From Cylindrodendrum hubeiense (taxonomy: Eukaryota; Ascomycota; Sordariomycetes; Hypocreales; Nectriaceae), in NCBI GenBank assembly GCA_014621425.1, contig JAANBB010000091.1, positions 48,475-112,474 on the forward strand: DNA of 64,000 nt, written 5' to 3'. Below are positions 21,645 through 32,679 of this stretch, one piece after another (position 1 is the stretch's first letter; every line of letters begins with the position of its first letter). Below the pieces are notes generated by a model that was not told the origin of the DNA, ran no database searches, and saw nothing but the letters and a program-made list of their open reading frames with translations. Made by a program: the position numbers and the translations under genes.

Positions 21645-24600
21645 AGTTTGCCTTTGCGGCAGCGGCAGCGTGTCCCGGCAGGCGTCGTGGTCGGTTGCGG
21701 CAACAGATGGGAAGTCGAGCTCGGGACCGTGACGGTGGCCGTGGCCGTGACCGTGATGGTGTGACCGCGACTTGGCAGGTGGAGCGTAGGAACTGTTGTA
21801 CAGCCAGGACGGGAACCGCGAAAATCAAACTCGACTCTAGTCTCTGGACCAAGTCGATGGATGGGTGGCTTTTGGGCCCCCCGGCAGCGGGCAGCGGCAG
21901 CGGGAAGCGGGAAAGCGGGAAAGCGGGATAGCGGGAAGCCAACTTTGATGCTGGTTCCCTGCGGGTCAGACCGAGACCAAGACCAAACGGACCAACTGGA
22001 CCAACTGGACCAAGACTAGCCAGCTCAGTCGAATCAGTCAGCCAGGTTAACTAGGTCAGCCAAGTCAGCCAGCGGGAGGAGCTAGGCGAGCAGCTAGGCG
22101 AACCAGAGCAGCCAGCTGAGGGTAGATGGTGCTTGCTTAGGCGGCGGCAGATAGCGACGGGACGACAGGGACGACAGGGACGACAGGGACACCCAGATAG
22201 AGCCAGATAGAGCGATGTGCAGCCTGCAGGGTCGTGCGATTGCCTGCCGGAGTCCGGGACGAAAAAACAATATGCCCACGATCACCAGCAGCGGGCGGCA
22301 TCACCAGATCGTCACGGGGTTGGGGTTGTTGAGGCCCGTGTCCGAGTCGCGCTCTGAGCCCTGGTTGTGGTGGTGCGAGAGTGAGTGGGGGAAGAGAGGC
22401 GAGTGAGGCGTGAGCAAGACACACGCCTGGAAGCCGCCTCAGAGCCGCCTCAGGCCAGACCGGAAAGCCAGAAGGAGGGGTCCAGGGCGAATGAGCGGCA
22501 TAGGACAGCCACGGCGTGGCAACTGGCGCTGGCTGATGGTGCGGACATCACAGGTGAAGACGAGCTGTGGGCGATGAGCGATAGCGATGCATTGACGTAG
22601 GCGTTGGGCGGCTAGTGGGCGTGAATGTGAATTGGTGCGCGAGTAAGAGCGTATGCGTAGCTAAAGTGTATTAGCTACCGGGGGGGGTTCGACGGAGAAT
22701 ATCACGGCGCAGTAACGGACCTGGGGACGTGGCCTATGGGGGGTAGGGCCTGCGGTAGACAGGCCGTTGGTACGCAGGAAGGTCGGTAGTACTTGGTGGC
22801 CTGTTGCTTGGCAGAGCGGGAATAGAAACAGAGTTCGGCCAGGTGGAGGAGGTGTGAGAGGAAAAAGAGGATGTCGAGAGCGCGAGAGCGCGAGAGTGTG
22901 GGAAAAAGTACGCAAGTATAGCATGGGGCAACCAAGGCAGCTTGAGCTAGGACTTGCTTGCCTTTTCCGAAAGTCCGCACCTGAAGGGCAACCAAGCGGG
23001 TGACAAAAAACATGGCAGGCGTATTAAACCCTCCCCGGCCACATACACACCTGCCTACCTCACGCCTACCAACCTACACACGCAACTTGCGTTCGACAAT
23101 CCAACCCAACATGACGTGAATGCCACCAAATGGAATGGGGATAAAAATACATTGCAGTCGAATAAACAACCCACATCTCACTCATGGTAAAATTCAAGTC
23201 TCGGGCGGCGACACCTGCCGGTTACGAGGGCGGCCCGGGTTTGGGCGTGCCATGCCTTCAGTCACCAGCTTGGCAAGACATTGGCAGCAAACCCGCCAGA
23301 AGGCCAGAAGAGGGACCCCTTGTTGGTGGTGGAAGACGGCAATTACAGTAGACCGGAAAAGTGACGACTCAGGACTCAGGACTCAGGACTGGGCCAGTAA
23401 CAAGCGGCTGGTGGGTGACGAGCAGCAGGTCCAAGGGCATGGACGGCAATATTGAATGGATAGGCAATCAGTATAGTGGCCCTTTGGGGGCGAAATGGGG
23501 AAAAGCTCGAAGGATTGGGAATGCCATGGCAAAGACACTCTCAGCACTACTGTGGACTATCTGCTCAGGCCTGCCGTCTGAGAGGCGCCGTCTCACCCAT
23601 GGACCCGGCTCCGAGTCAGGCAATTCTACTACTTACAGCAACTACGGCCGTTTATCTTGGCACCGTCGGCGTCTCCTGCCCTCGTCCTGCCCTCGTCCTC
23701 CTTTACTGCGTTGGCTACCCCGTCCAGATCGCTAATCTATCTCTCGCAAATTAGCCAAGACGCACGCATAGGCAAACCAGCGCCGCGAAGACAACAGCCG
23801 AGAAGCAGAAGCAAAAGCAGGGCCCAGGCGCTTGCTTCCCCCGCCACTAGCTCGAAAGTAAGGCGGACATGGGGCCTCGAGAGCAGGAAACCAGAGGCGG
23901 CAGGTCCAACAAAACGACGTCGTACAAAGGAATCCGACCAACGGCGAACGGGTCAGCAAAGGCGGCGCAATGCAGACCGACGAACTGGGTCGAAAAGAGG
24001 GCCCAGTGGCCAGTTGCAAGGCGAATAAACCCGAAACCATTGGCTGGGGCGAGGCCGCTAAGTGACTTAGTGGTGACAGGATGCAAGGGGCAAGGGTCTT
24101 GTTAGTTGAGGGGCCTGGGCCTCCATATCGGGTGTTTGGCCCCGTGTCGCGTCTCCATCTCCAATCCACTATGGATCCATGACTTGCAGTGGGATGCCGT
24201 GGTAATTTAGAGCCATGATGAATCAGTGCCGCTTACTACTGCGTAGTACGCACAAGCTGCCGCTGCATGCTGTGCGTGGGTTTCTGCATCGCCACGGACG
24301 TCGCACCACTGGGTCGTACTACTGCATAGTAGGTCGTAGCACTGATGTTTATCACTTGGGGGTCCCGGTCTAGTTTCCTCCACCTGGCTGCGGCATCTTG
24401 GTAATTCTTCTTCGGCACGTCACATCAGCCATCATAGCACTCGATGATACGGCGGGGAAGAGGAAATAAGGCACAGAGGCCCTGGTCATACTCGCGGGAA
24501 TATAACCTTCCCCACTAGAACAACCGAATAGGCCGAGCAAACCGAGGCTGCGTCCCCTCTTTTCCTATTCTTTCTCCTGCTTCATACGGGCGGCTCCTCC

Positions 24601-25105
24601 ACAATCGCAGCCTCTCAAATCACCCCGTCCCGCCTCGTCCCGTCCCGAGTCCGAGACCCTAAACCCTCGCATTCGCCTCGCTCTGGCCCCTTTTGCTTAC
24701 ACAAATCAAAGCAACAAGAGAGTTCTGCTGGCTTCATTGTTTCCTGATTTCTGATTGCCGAGCAACTATTACCCGCTCCATCCCAGGCCCAGGCGGCCGC
24801 TCACGCTCCTCCCCAGTTTCGGGGAGTCTCGCCCCGTCAATCATCACCAATACTAGCCTGCATCAACCATCCACCTCCCGACTTGACATAACCCACAAAC
24901 CCTACCTTCACCACCATGGTCGTGATTGGAAAAGCATCACGGGTGTCTCCACTCTTTGCTGTATCTCGCTCATCGACCTCCCTGATTGCCATGGTTTCGG
25001 GCTCCCCGGACCCCGAGCCCGAGCCCGGGTAGGTCCTGGGTTCCCGAGTCTTCGAACTTGCATCACGCACATAGCAATTGTCCGCTACTGACCACCTACA
25101 TGGCA
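21645..25105. other. 3.5-kb stretch without a supported gene, with short tandem repeats
   Basis: This lies between the start of the Zn2Cys6 gene and the end of the acetyltransferase gene. Reading frames are short and low in complexity. It holds period-5/10 CCAACTGGA-type repeats at about 21967-22016, a period-10 GACGACAGGG x3 at 22161-22190, a period-7 GACTCAG x3.5 at 23366-23390, and TACTGCGTAGTA/TACTACTGCATAGTA near-palindromes at 24236-24335. It may contain a long leader or upstream regulatory region for the transcription factor. I cannot support any gene. Confidence 0.4.
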
Positions 25106-26704
25106 TTACTCCTCGATCGATGCTGTCATAGGGTTGTTCCGAGTTAGCATATCGAGGTCCCAAAGCAAACGATTCAACTACTCGCCGTACAACTCACCTC
25201 TAATGCGTCTTTGTTCCGACTCCAACAAGGATTCAATCTTATCCATAGTCAACTCCAGCAAGTCCTCTGCGTTGCCCCTGCTCACCACGCCTTCCTCATA
25301 CGAGACGTTGACCACCGTATCGCCCCCTTTGACCCCGGCCACGTTGAAGACGAAACCACGACTGCCCACGTTGCTATTGACGGTAGCCGCCGAGAACTGC
25401 ACGTCATCGATTCTCCATTGCTGCTGTGGCTTTTGCCCCTCTGCCGTCACCCCAGTCGCCTGGACGGTAAAAGCCCCCAGGTTCGACACCAAGAACGACT
25501 TGCTGGTGACTTTACCCATGCTTTCAAGTGCCTTGCTCACAAAGCTCTCGAGGTCGCCACCAAGCAATGTCCCTGCCATCCAAGACCTCATGAACTTGCT
25601 GGGAATATGTTTCTGCATGGATCTTCGATAATACCTGGCTAGCTTCCAGGTCGCCTCAGCATCAACGCACAGGATGTCATCTAACTTTCCGCTCTTGTCA
25701 CTGTGCTTGGACACTATGCGTCGGTAATTTCCGAGCCAGTGGGTATGGAAGCTCCCGCCAACACCGTTCATCATGACTCCATCGCCGGCAAGTATGCCAC
25801 CGAGCTTGGGCATCCGAATATAGGGCCGGATGTCGAAGGCATATCGTGAGCAGCCAACCTTTTCTTGAGGATAGAGGTCGACGGAAAACGTGGCTAGCAG
25901 CATCACCGTGAGGAGCGCGGTGAAAGTGGTTCCGTTCGCCTTGCAAGCTGCGAGAACATGGGCCATCTTGCGTGCCGGAATTCGGAGAGAGGAGACACGG
26001 GTGACAGTGCGCATTTCAGGCGGCGCAACCTCAACGATCGACTTGAAGTATGGTTTCCCAGGCTGTAGGCTACTGAAGAGGAGGGTGAGTCCAAACACGA
26101 GATTAATCAATGAGCGCTTAATTTGCCCCCAGATCAACTCCGGGATGGAGGGTTTATGGTTAGAAAGGGTCATGGGCTCTGGGAATAGCGAGGTTGTGTT
26201 GGGGTCAACGGTGACAATTGGGTCAACAAACGCCGGCCCTTCAGGGGAGAAGGAGTTGAGCCCCCGAAGAAAGGTGCGGTGGAAAACCATGCCCGAGTTG
26301 GCGTCAGCCACGAGATGATGCAAAACGAAGACGACATCACGACCCCCTACCACGTACACTCTCCACCAGGGACGGTCGGGCTTCTCTTCGAACCAGTCCC
26401 ATTTGTTATGCAGCTGCTCAAAGAATTCGCTCCCGGCACTATCAACATCGTCGAGGAACTCGATACACTGGTCAAGGTCGATGGTGTGCAACACGCCAAT
26501 ATGCAGGTTGTGACTGTCGTCCTTGGGTGACGGTTGTACAACCCCAACAATCCGGAGAGCCGAGTGGGCTTCGACGACGGTCCGAAGGGCGGCGGTGACG
26601 GCAGGACGGGAGAGTCGATGGCCGTGCTCCGGGCCCGTGGAAGCATACCGAGCTGACACAAGGATGTTGGACTGGATACCAAGTCGGTGGAACATGAAAA
26701 ACAT
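25106..26704 (-). CDS. Alcohol O-acetyltransferase-like protein (AATase family)
   Basis: Exon 25198-26704 plus a final exon 25106-25122 (intron 75 bp, GTGAGT...TGCTAAC...ACAG) give 507 residues from the first in-frame Met. The HHxxxD acyltransferase motif is visible as VLHHLVADANSG (His129, His130, Asp134). FFMFHRLGIQSNILVSARY at the start and a conserved-looking C-terminal half fit the fungal alcohol/N-acetyltransferase family (PF07247 type), which uses acetyl-CoA to acetylate alcohols or related acceptors. The N-terminus is probably incomplete: codons upstream of Met (GFYDR) read well and follow an AG, so an extra 5' exon before 26712 is likely. The best candidate donor is at about 26760 (GTAATC, GCTAAC branch), joining in phase to a frame open from 27039. 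Confidence 0.82.
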
Positions 26705-26712
26705 GCGGTCAT

Positions 26713-28965
26713 AGAAGCCTGTGAGCTTCGGTTAGCCGTGACCCTCCCCGCTGAGCAGATTACGCCGGGGAGGTGGACTTGCTGGACTCGCGGACCAAGG
26801 TGAAGGCGCTATGGCCGGCCATGGCTGCAACTCGAGTGCTGTGGCTCTTTCGATGCTCGTTGGAGGGTCAAGACACACACACGAAGATGCAGAGGGCACT
26901 GGCAAAGATTGGACGGTGAAAAGAAACAGAAGAGGGAACAGGTCGACAGGTCGGTGATTTGGCGAGAACCGGGTCAAGTGTCCCAAGAGAGGGGTACGTC
27001 GCGCTTCACCTACTCGTGTAGCCGATTTGGGATGCATGGCTTCAGCGACATTAGCCCAATTCAATAGGAAAACACGAAGGGGAGCACGATATGCCAAATG
27101 GGCAGCCTAGCAGCTCTGATAGGGCCCAGCAGGAGGGTTGGGCAGGTAGGCCTATGAGACGGTTCGCACCGGGGCATGTAGGTGCTCGGAGGAGGGCGTG
27201 GGCCAGCTCGACGGGCCAGCTAAATGGGCCAGAAGAGGGCCAGATGAGGGCCCCATGGCAGGCCGAGAGGGGTTCGAGAGGGGTTCGAGAGGCTGCAAAA
27301 GGATGCAGAAGCGAGATGGGCGAAGGGCATTGGAGAGGAGCCGAGAGACGCTGCAGAAGAGACGCTGCAGAAGAACCGTGGCCGTGGGAGAGGAGGGGAG
27401 GTGCAGACAACGGGCAGGGAAGCCAAGGCGCCGTCGGGGTTTGACAGGCTGTGACAGGCCGTGACAGGCCACGATGTGAGCAGGCATAGTGCTAAAATCG
27501 CCTGGCAGCACCCGATACGACGGTTGATGGCCGTCAGCGGTCCACTTGGCCGCGTGGAGAGGCCGAGCTACCGGGCTAGGGTTGCGGTGTCTGACCTGGA
27601 AGCTGCTTGTTTGGGGTGTGTCGTGGGCTGCGTTGGCGTTGTGGGCGTGGTCGGTGACGATGCCACACCGTTCGTCGGCCGCTGGACCGCTGGAACGTTG
27701 GCCCGTTGGGCAGTGACACGGACCGACGCAGCGCTCGCAGCAGTTCGCCGGCGCCGTCGGCCAGGGACCGGATCTGCATGGAAGCGCCGGCTCCGAGCCC
27801 CCCAAAATACCCCAAAGACCCCGAAGACCCCAAAGACAGCGCACCAAGAAAACTAAGGTAAGCCATCGCGCGTCGGGCCGCCCTCCACTCGCCATCGTCC
27901 TCCACTCGGCATCCTCCTCCACTCGCCATCGTTCAACTACGGCTGTAGGCATCTAACCCTGATGTGTCAGAGCGTATTGCCGGGATCAAGGATGTCACTG
28001 TCCCTCTGCCTCTGCGTGTGTCGCTTCTCCATCGCAATATGCTTTTTGCGGGAAATGCGAAATGCAAAGTGCGAAATGCTTCATGACGTGACCTCTGGGT
28101 CACCTCTGGATGACCTGTCATTCACCTTTTGTGTAGCGGCTTCTCAGCCTCCTGTACGAGCTGCATCTATGGGGCGTACGCCGTCCGTGGCGTGCAGCAA
28201 CCCGGCGTCGCCCGGCTCAATGGAGACAAAGAGCCGACATGCCCGGAAGAATTCGTCACTCGTGTGTGCTTCTTTCTTTTTCCGTTTCACCTGCGAATAC
28301 ATGCGTAAAAATAGGTTGCTCAAGGGTCCGAGTAAACAAAGGATTCGAACGGAACGGGCATTGCCACTTGACAAAGCATATACATGTCCGACGTTGGGTG
28401 TTGGTCTACTAGGTACCACCTATCTATGTACGATGTGGGCTACCCAGAACCCGCCTCATCCAATAGCCGTGATCCCCTCTAAATGTGCCAGCGCCACCCG
28501 ACAGCTGCTTCTTTCCCTCGGCCAAAATCCTGCTGCATTTCTGAGTTTCCGAGTTTCTGGGTTTCCGGGATGCGCCAACAATCACTGTCGTTATTTCACC
28601 TGATTCTTTTCTTCCCCGAGCCAGAGTCAGTTTTCGAAATGAATCACTGCCCATAGCTTTGCGTATGATAGTACCTGGGCGGCTATGGTTGGCGTTTGCC
28701 CTTTGTCGTCGTCGCACTGATAGTTCTCTGGCCCTTCCACTCCAAAGTTTGATAATCAAAGACTCACCTTCCCAAATACCAAAATATTCTTTCCTCACCT
28801 TCGTTGCGTTGATCTATTTGTTTTGCCCGCCTGCTCCAGCTTCTCCGTCATCCAACTTTAGCATCGCTCCCACCGCTATCCAACAGCATTTCTTCCCCGT
28901 ATAGATACACTTTGCTTATACCAGATACGGCAGCGCATGCGCCAACTGCCCCTTGATTTTGCCCA
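26713..28965. other. 2.2-kb stretch upstream of two divergent genes; no supported gene
   Basis: It probably contains the 5' exon and promoter of the acetyltransferase (26.7-27.1 kb) and the promoter of the F-box-like gene. Purine-rich GGGCCAG/GAGAGG repeats lie at 27200-27370. GTGACAGGC is repeated at about 27445-27470, and CCCCAAAGACCCCGAAGACC-type repeats at 27795-27838. The reading frames are shadows of low-complexity sequence. Confidence 0.4.
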
Positions 28966-30270
28966 ATGGCCGCCGTTCATCGGGATGTCAAGCTGACAGA
29001 CTTGGCTAACGAGCTCATCCTGTCCATCTTGGAGTTCTGCCCCGATTTGGTGTCCCTAATAAACGCGACACATGCCCATCCCACTATATATCACTTGTTT
29101 CGCGCATACCGGAATCACCTCGCCACCCAGGCTTTGAAGAACGAGCTGCCAGAGGAAGTATACACACACGCCAAGGTCGCTTTCCTTGCCGGCCAACTGA
29201 CTCTGAAGTGCCCCGACAACCTCAGCCTTGACGACATCGGCGATGGGGTCCGGAAAATCACCGAGTGCAGGGACAGGGGCTCCTTTTTCAACTTGGGCAT
29301 CCCTTCGGCCCTTTCAGTTTCAAGGCTGCATCGAAAAGTTGTTGATCTTGCTGACGTCTGTCTCCGCGAATGCGCCGAGACCCGCGAACAGAACTTTGCC
29401 CCTCTCCGAGACTCCCTGACAACGCGTTTGCCGTCCTCGACTGAAAGAATTCGGATCCATCAAGCGATATACCTTTTTGAGATCCTGCGAAGCCTCTGCT
29501 GGGAAATGCATGTGGAGAGAGACAGGCCCAGGGACTACTATGTTGGCTACTTCATGAAGCTGAGGGAACTTCATCTTACTTTGACGGAGAGTGCGCTGGC
29601 GCCTTGGGAGATGTACCAGGTGATTGGAATACAAGCCTTCTTCCGACGGGCATTGCACGGCTTCGGTGGGCTCCAGCCCCATTTCTTCTTCCAAGTGTGT
29701 GGGTTGCTAATTCGTTTTGCAGGAAGAGATGAGTACCACAGCGAGCGGGTCATGCCAGGTTTCCTGAGCTACGGCATCTCTTTTCTCCACAAAGCCATCT
29801 GTAAAACGAAAAGTTCCGAGCGCGACGATTTTCTCCACCGGCATGAGCCAGGGGTTCTCGAATATCCAATACATGCACTTGGTGCGGTTCTCTCCAGGGG
29901 CGCTAGACACACTTGGACCCGGAAGCCGCTCAAACCCCTTGACGAGTACAAGCCCTTTTGGACCGGCGACACGGCCGGTATCCGAATGTGGACAAGGATC
30001 GAGGCCAAGCAGCTCACTTTATCCACCGACGACCCTCAGTGGGTTGCCATGTTTGATTACGAGCTAATGCGCCTGGAAGGTCGCCTTGATGTTTGGAGCG
30101 CGGCGCTGTGGGATGATGACCGCTGGGAGGATATCGAGCCAACGCTACGTCACCCTGAGCCAGAATGCTGGGATGGGATCCAGCATCATTGCGACCCCGT
30201 GGATATGGGGTTCCACATTGCGAGAAGTTTGGAAATGGCCTGGATGCGGAATGAGAGTATTGAGGGTTGA
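28966..30270 (+). CDS. F-box-like domain protein, otherwise unknown
   Basis: Single-exon CDS of 434 codons from ATG 28966. The N-terminus (KLTDLANELILSILEFCPDL, then VSLINATHAHPTIYHLF) matches the F-box pattern of a short helix bundle that docks Skp1 in SCF ubiquitin ligases, as in many fungal family-expanded F-box proteins. The rest is alpha-helical and rich in aromatic residues (RALHGFGGLQPHFFFQVCGL, DPVDMGFHIARSLEMAW) with no recognised substrate-binding repeat. The coding bias is even and there is no frameshift, so it looks functional. The substrate is unknown. Confidence 0.8.
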   Translation: MAAVHRDVKLTDLANELILSILEFCPDLVSLINATHAHPTIYHLFRAYRNHLATQALKNELPEEVYTHAKVAFLAGQLTLKCPDNLSLDDIGDGVRKITECRDRGSFFNLGIPSALSVSRLHRKVVDLADVCLRECAETREQNFAPLRDSLTTRLPSSTERIRIHQAIYLFEILRSLCWEMHVERDRPRDYYVGYFMKLRELHLTLTESALAPWEMYQVIGIQAFFRRALHGFGGLQPHFFFQVCGLLIRFAGRDEYHSERVMPGFLSYGISFLHKAICKTKSSERDDFLHRHEPGVLEYPIHALGAVLSRGARHTWTRKPLKPLDEYKPFWTGDTAGIRMWTRIEAKQLTLSTDDPQWVAMFDYELMRLEGRLDVWSAALWDDDRWEDIEPTLRHPEPECWDGIQHHCDPVDMGFHIARSLEMAWMRNESIEG

Positions 30271-30706
30271 GAGTCTAGGTTTCTGTTGGAGAATGCTGCC
30301 TTTGTTTACATAGCGGGATCTTGTTTGCTCTTTCGGATATTGTCCAGATTGTCGAGACTGCGACTGGAGCAATACAGGTTTGAAAGTGCGAAGCAAGCTT
30401 TAGCATGTTATAGGGATGAGGGCAGATTCGTCGAAAGGGTGTATTTGGTTCATGCACATGGGCGCTATGGCTAATGCATGTGCATATTGACTCTGGTCTT
30501 CTTGGTCCTGTGTTTGATCAGTGAAAACCATGGACCAGCCTGTCATTTGAAGTTCCCCCATAAGCACAGCGTTTGGCTTTGTTACACAAACTGGGCAGAT
30601 GTTCTCTTGGCTGGAATCCCGATGGTCTTTCTAATCGCGTGGCCCCTTGGAGGGATGGGACTTTCATGACTAGAGTCTAACTTCAATTCCTCCATCACTG
30701 AAACTC
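30271..30706. other. Tail-to-tail intergenic region, no gene
   Basis: It separates the convergent F-box-like and PLP-enzyme genes. Likely 3' UTRs. I see no ORF worth calling. Confidence 0.5.
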
Positions 30707-32216
30707 TCAAGATATAGCAAGCTTAATCCTGCAAAAATGTCAGTCACACCCAGAATTCTCTGGGTATTCACTCACCTCCTCAATCCCTCCGTCACAGTCT
30801 TTGGATCCTGTGTGTACACAAGCCGAAACCATCCAGGCTTCAGTGAATGCTCCTCTCTAGGATGCAGAAAGACACCCGCGTCCATCAACTTCCTCGCCAG
30901 TGCAAACTCGGCATTGGCCTCTCCGTTTAGTTCCTCGGGCAGATATGGCGACAGGTCAATCCAGACAAAAAAACCGGCATTGCTCCCGGACAGGTACCGC
31001 ACACCCATCTCATCCAAGCCGCTCGTCACATGTGCGTGTGCGGTTGCGAGTTTCGTTCGCGAGGACTCGACAAAGGCACGGCACCACAGCCTATCCTCCA
31101 GAAGAGCGGTCCCGATGGCAAGACTGGCGCCCGAGGGGTTGTGGAAGCGCATGACGCCCTCGATGGCACGGAGGACAGGCCGGCTCTGGGTGACGATGGC
31201 GCCAAGTCGGAGGCCCGCGGCGCCAAAGTCCTTGCTAAGCCCGTATGTGACGTGGAGCAGCTCTGAGTCAATCATGTCTGCCGTGTTGATGGAGAGGATG
31301 GAGGTGAATGGGACGGCGTTGGGGTCGTCGGTTTTGAAGACTGAGCAGGCGTAGATTTCGTCGCTCAGGAGGTGGAGTCGGTGCTTTTGGCAGAACTGCA
31401 TGATCTTGATGAGAGTGCCTCTTGGGTAACATTTCCCTAAATGGTTCGTCAGGCTTTCGTATCAAGGGCGATGTAGACTGGGGCGTGGTACTAACCTAAG
31501 GGGTTATTGGGATTGACTATCAAGACCATTTTCACCTTGACGCCCTCGGCATTTGACCTCTCCAAGGCTTCCTCAAACCTTTCAACGACCGTTTCGTCAA
31601 AGCAGTCTTCGGCATCCGTATCCGCATACACGACTCTGGCCTGGGATTTGTTTCCAAAGTCGAGTTCGAAGCGCCCATACACTGGCCGGCTAGTCAGCAC
31701 GCCGTCGCCGGGATCCGCAACGCCCCAGGCGAGGATGTCGTGCATGGCCGTGGCGGCGCCGACGCATTGGATCATGTCCGGAGTGATGGGCGTGTGAGGC
31801 TGAAGATACTCATTCAAATGGGTGGCGAGGGCTTGTGGGAACCGGGGGCCGCCTCCTTGGGTGCCGCGGTAGAGGAAGTGCTCGGTGGATATGGTGGCCT
31901 ACGTATGACGCACGTGTAAGTTGATACTGTTACACAACTCAAGATTGTCAAACAGGAGAAGTGATTTAATTTGCGCCGTCCAACTTACATGCTTCTTAGC
32001 AAAGTCCACCACCTCGTCGGTAACCAGGACCTGGACACTCTTCAGTCTCGGTGAATTCCTCGTGGTAATTTGTTAGCCTACATTCTCGGCAGTAGCAAAT
32101 GATATAAGACCAGATGAGTTGCTGACTGGATCGTACTGTCCTCGAGGAGCAAATCTCCAGGGTAGATCCAATGTGTGCACGGTTTCCGTGGCTCGTTTGG
32201 AGAGAAACGCTGTCAT
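30707..32216 (-). CDS. PLP-dependent class I/II aminotransferase, ACC synthase-like
   Basis: Five exons, 32082-32216, 31989-32030, 31496-31898, 30776-31436 and 30707-30728. Introns are 51, 90, 59 and 47 bp with exact phase agreement, and the product has 420 residues. The N-terminus shows the family pattern LPWRFAPRGQYDP and GLISFATAEN. Further on come NPNNPLGKCYPRGTL, LLSDEIYA (Asp and Tyr contacting PLP) and TYGLSKDFGAAGLRLG with the Schiff-base Lys262. These are hallmarks of the 1-aminocyclopropane-1-carboxylate synthase-like branch of aminotransferases. In fungi such enzymes often act in amino-acid-derived secondary metabolism rather than ethylene formation, so the substrate is left open. 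The last tiny exon is inferred from good splice signals. Without it the protein ends at the TGA just after the donor. Confidence 0.9.
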
Positions 32217-32679
32217 TGTGTAGTTGACGTTCAACGATTTTCACTGCTGCTATACACGCGACTCTTGGTGCAACGGCAGGATGATTTCAGCTCTTGGATC
32301 AATGAGATGCTGTGGTCTTAAGAGGGGTTGATGAGTCATCTAAATGCTCAGTGATATTCCCTCAAATTATCTCACAGACGTTAGGGAGATGCCGCCTTAT
32401 GATACTTGAGAAGGCGCTGAGTATTTTATGGAAGCTTTCCCTCTAGCTTACTAGAGGTTGGGTTCTGTGGTAAAGAAGAAAAAGAGGTGGTCTTGGTAGG
32501 GGTAATTGACGTGACCTCTGAAAACTCGCTGACTTACACGCAGGGATGGCTCATAGAATGGAATAACTCGAATGGTATTCTGAACCCGACTCCTAGAAAT
32601 GCTATAAACCCGCTATGATGATACCCAAACTCCAATGGTCCCTCAAGGACCGCCAGTCTATGTATAAATCAGACCCCAC
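32217..32679. other. Promoter region of the PLP enzyme and 3' region of the siroheme gene
   Basis: 463 bp with no coding signal. It should hold the promoter of the gene ending at 32216 and the 3' UTR of the gene at 32680-34453. Confidence 0.4.
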
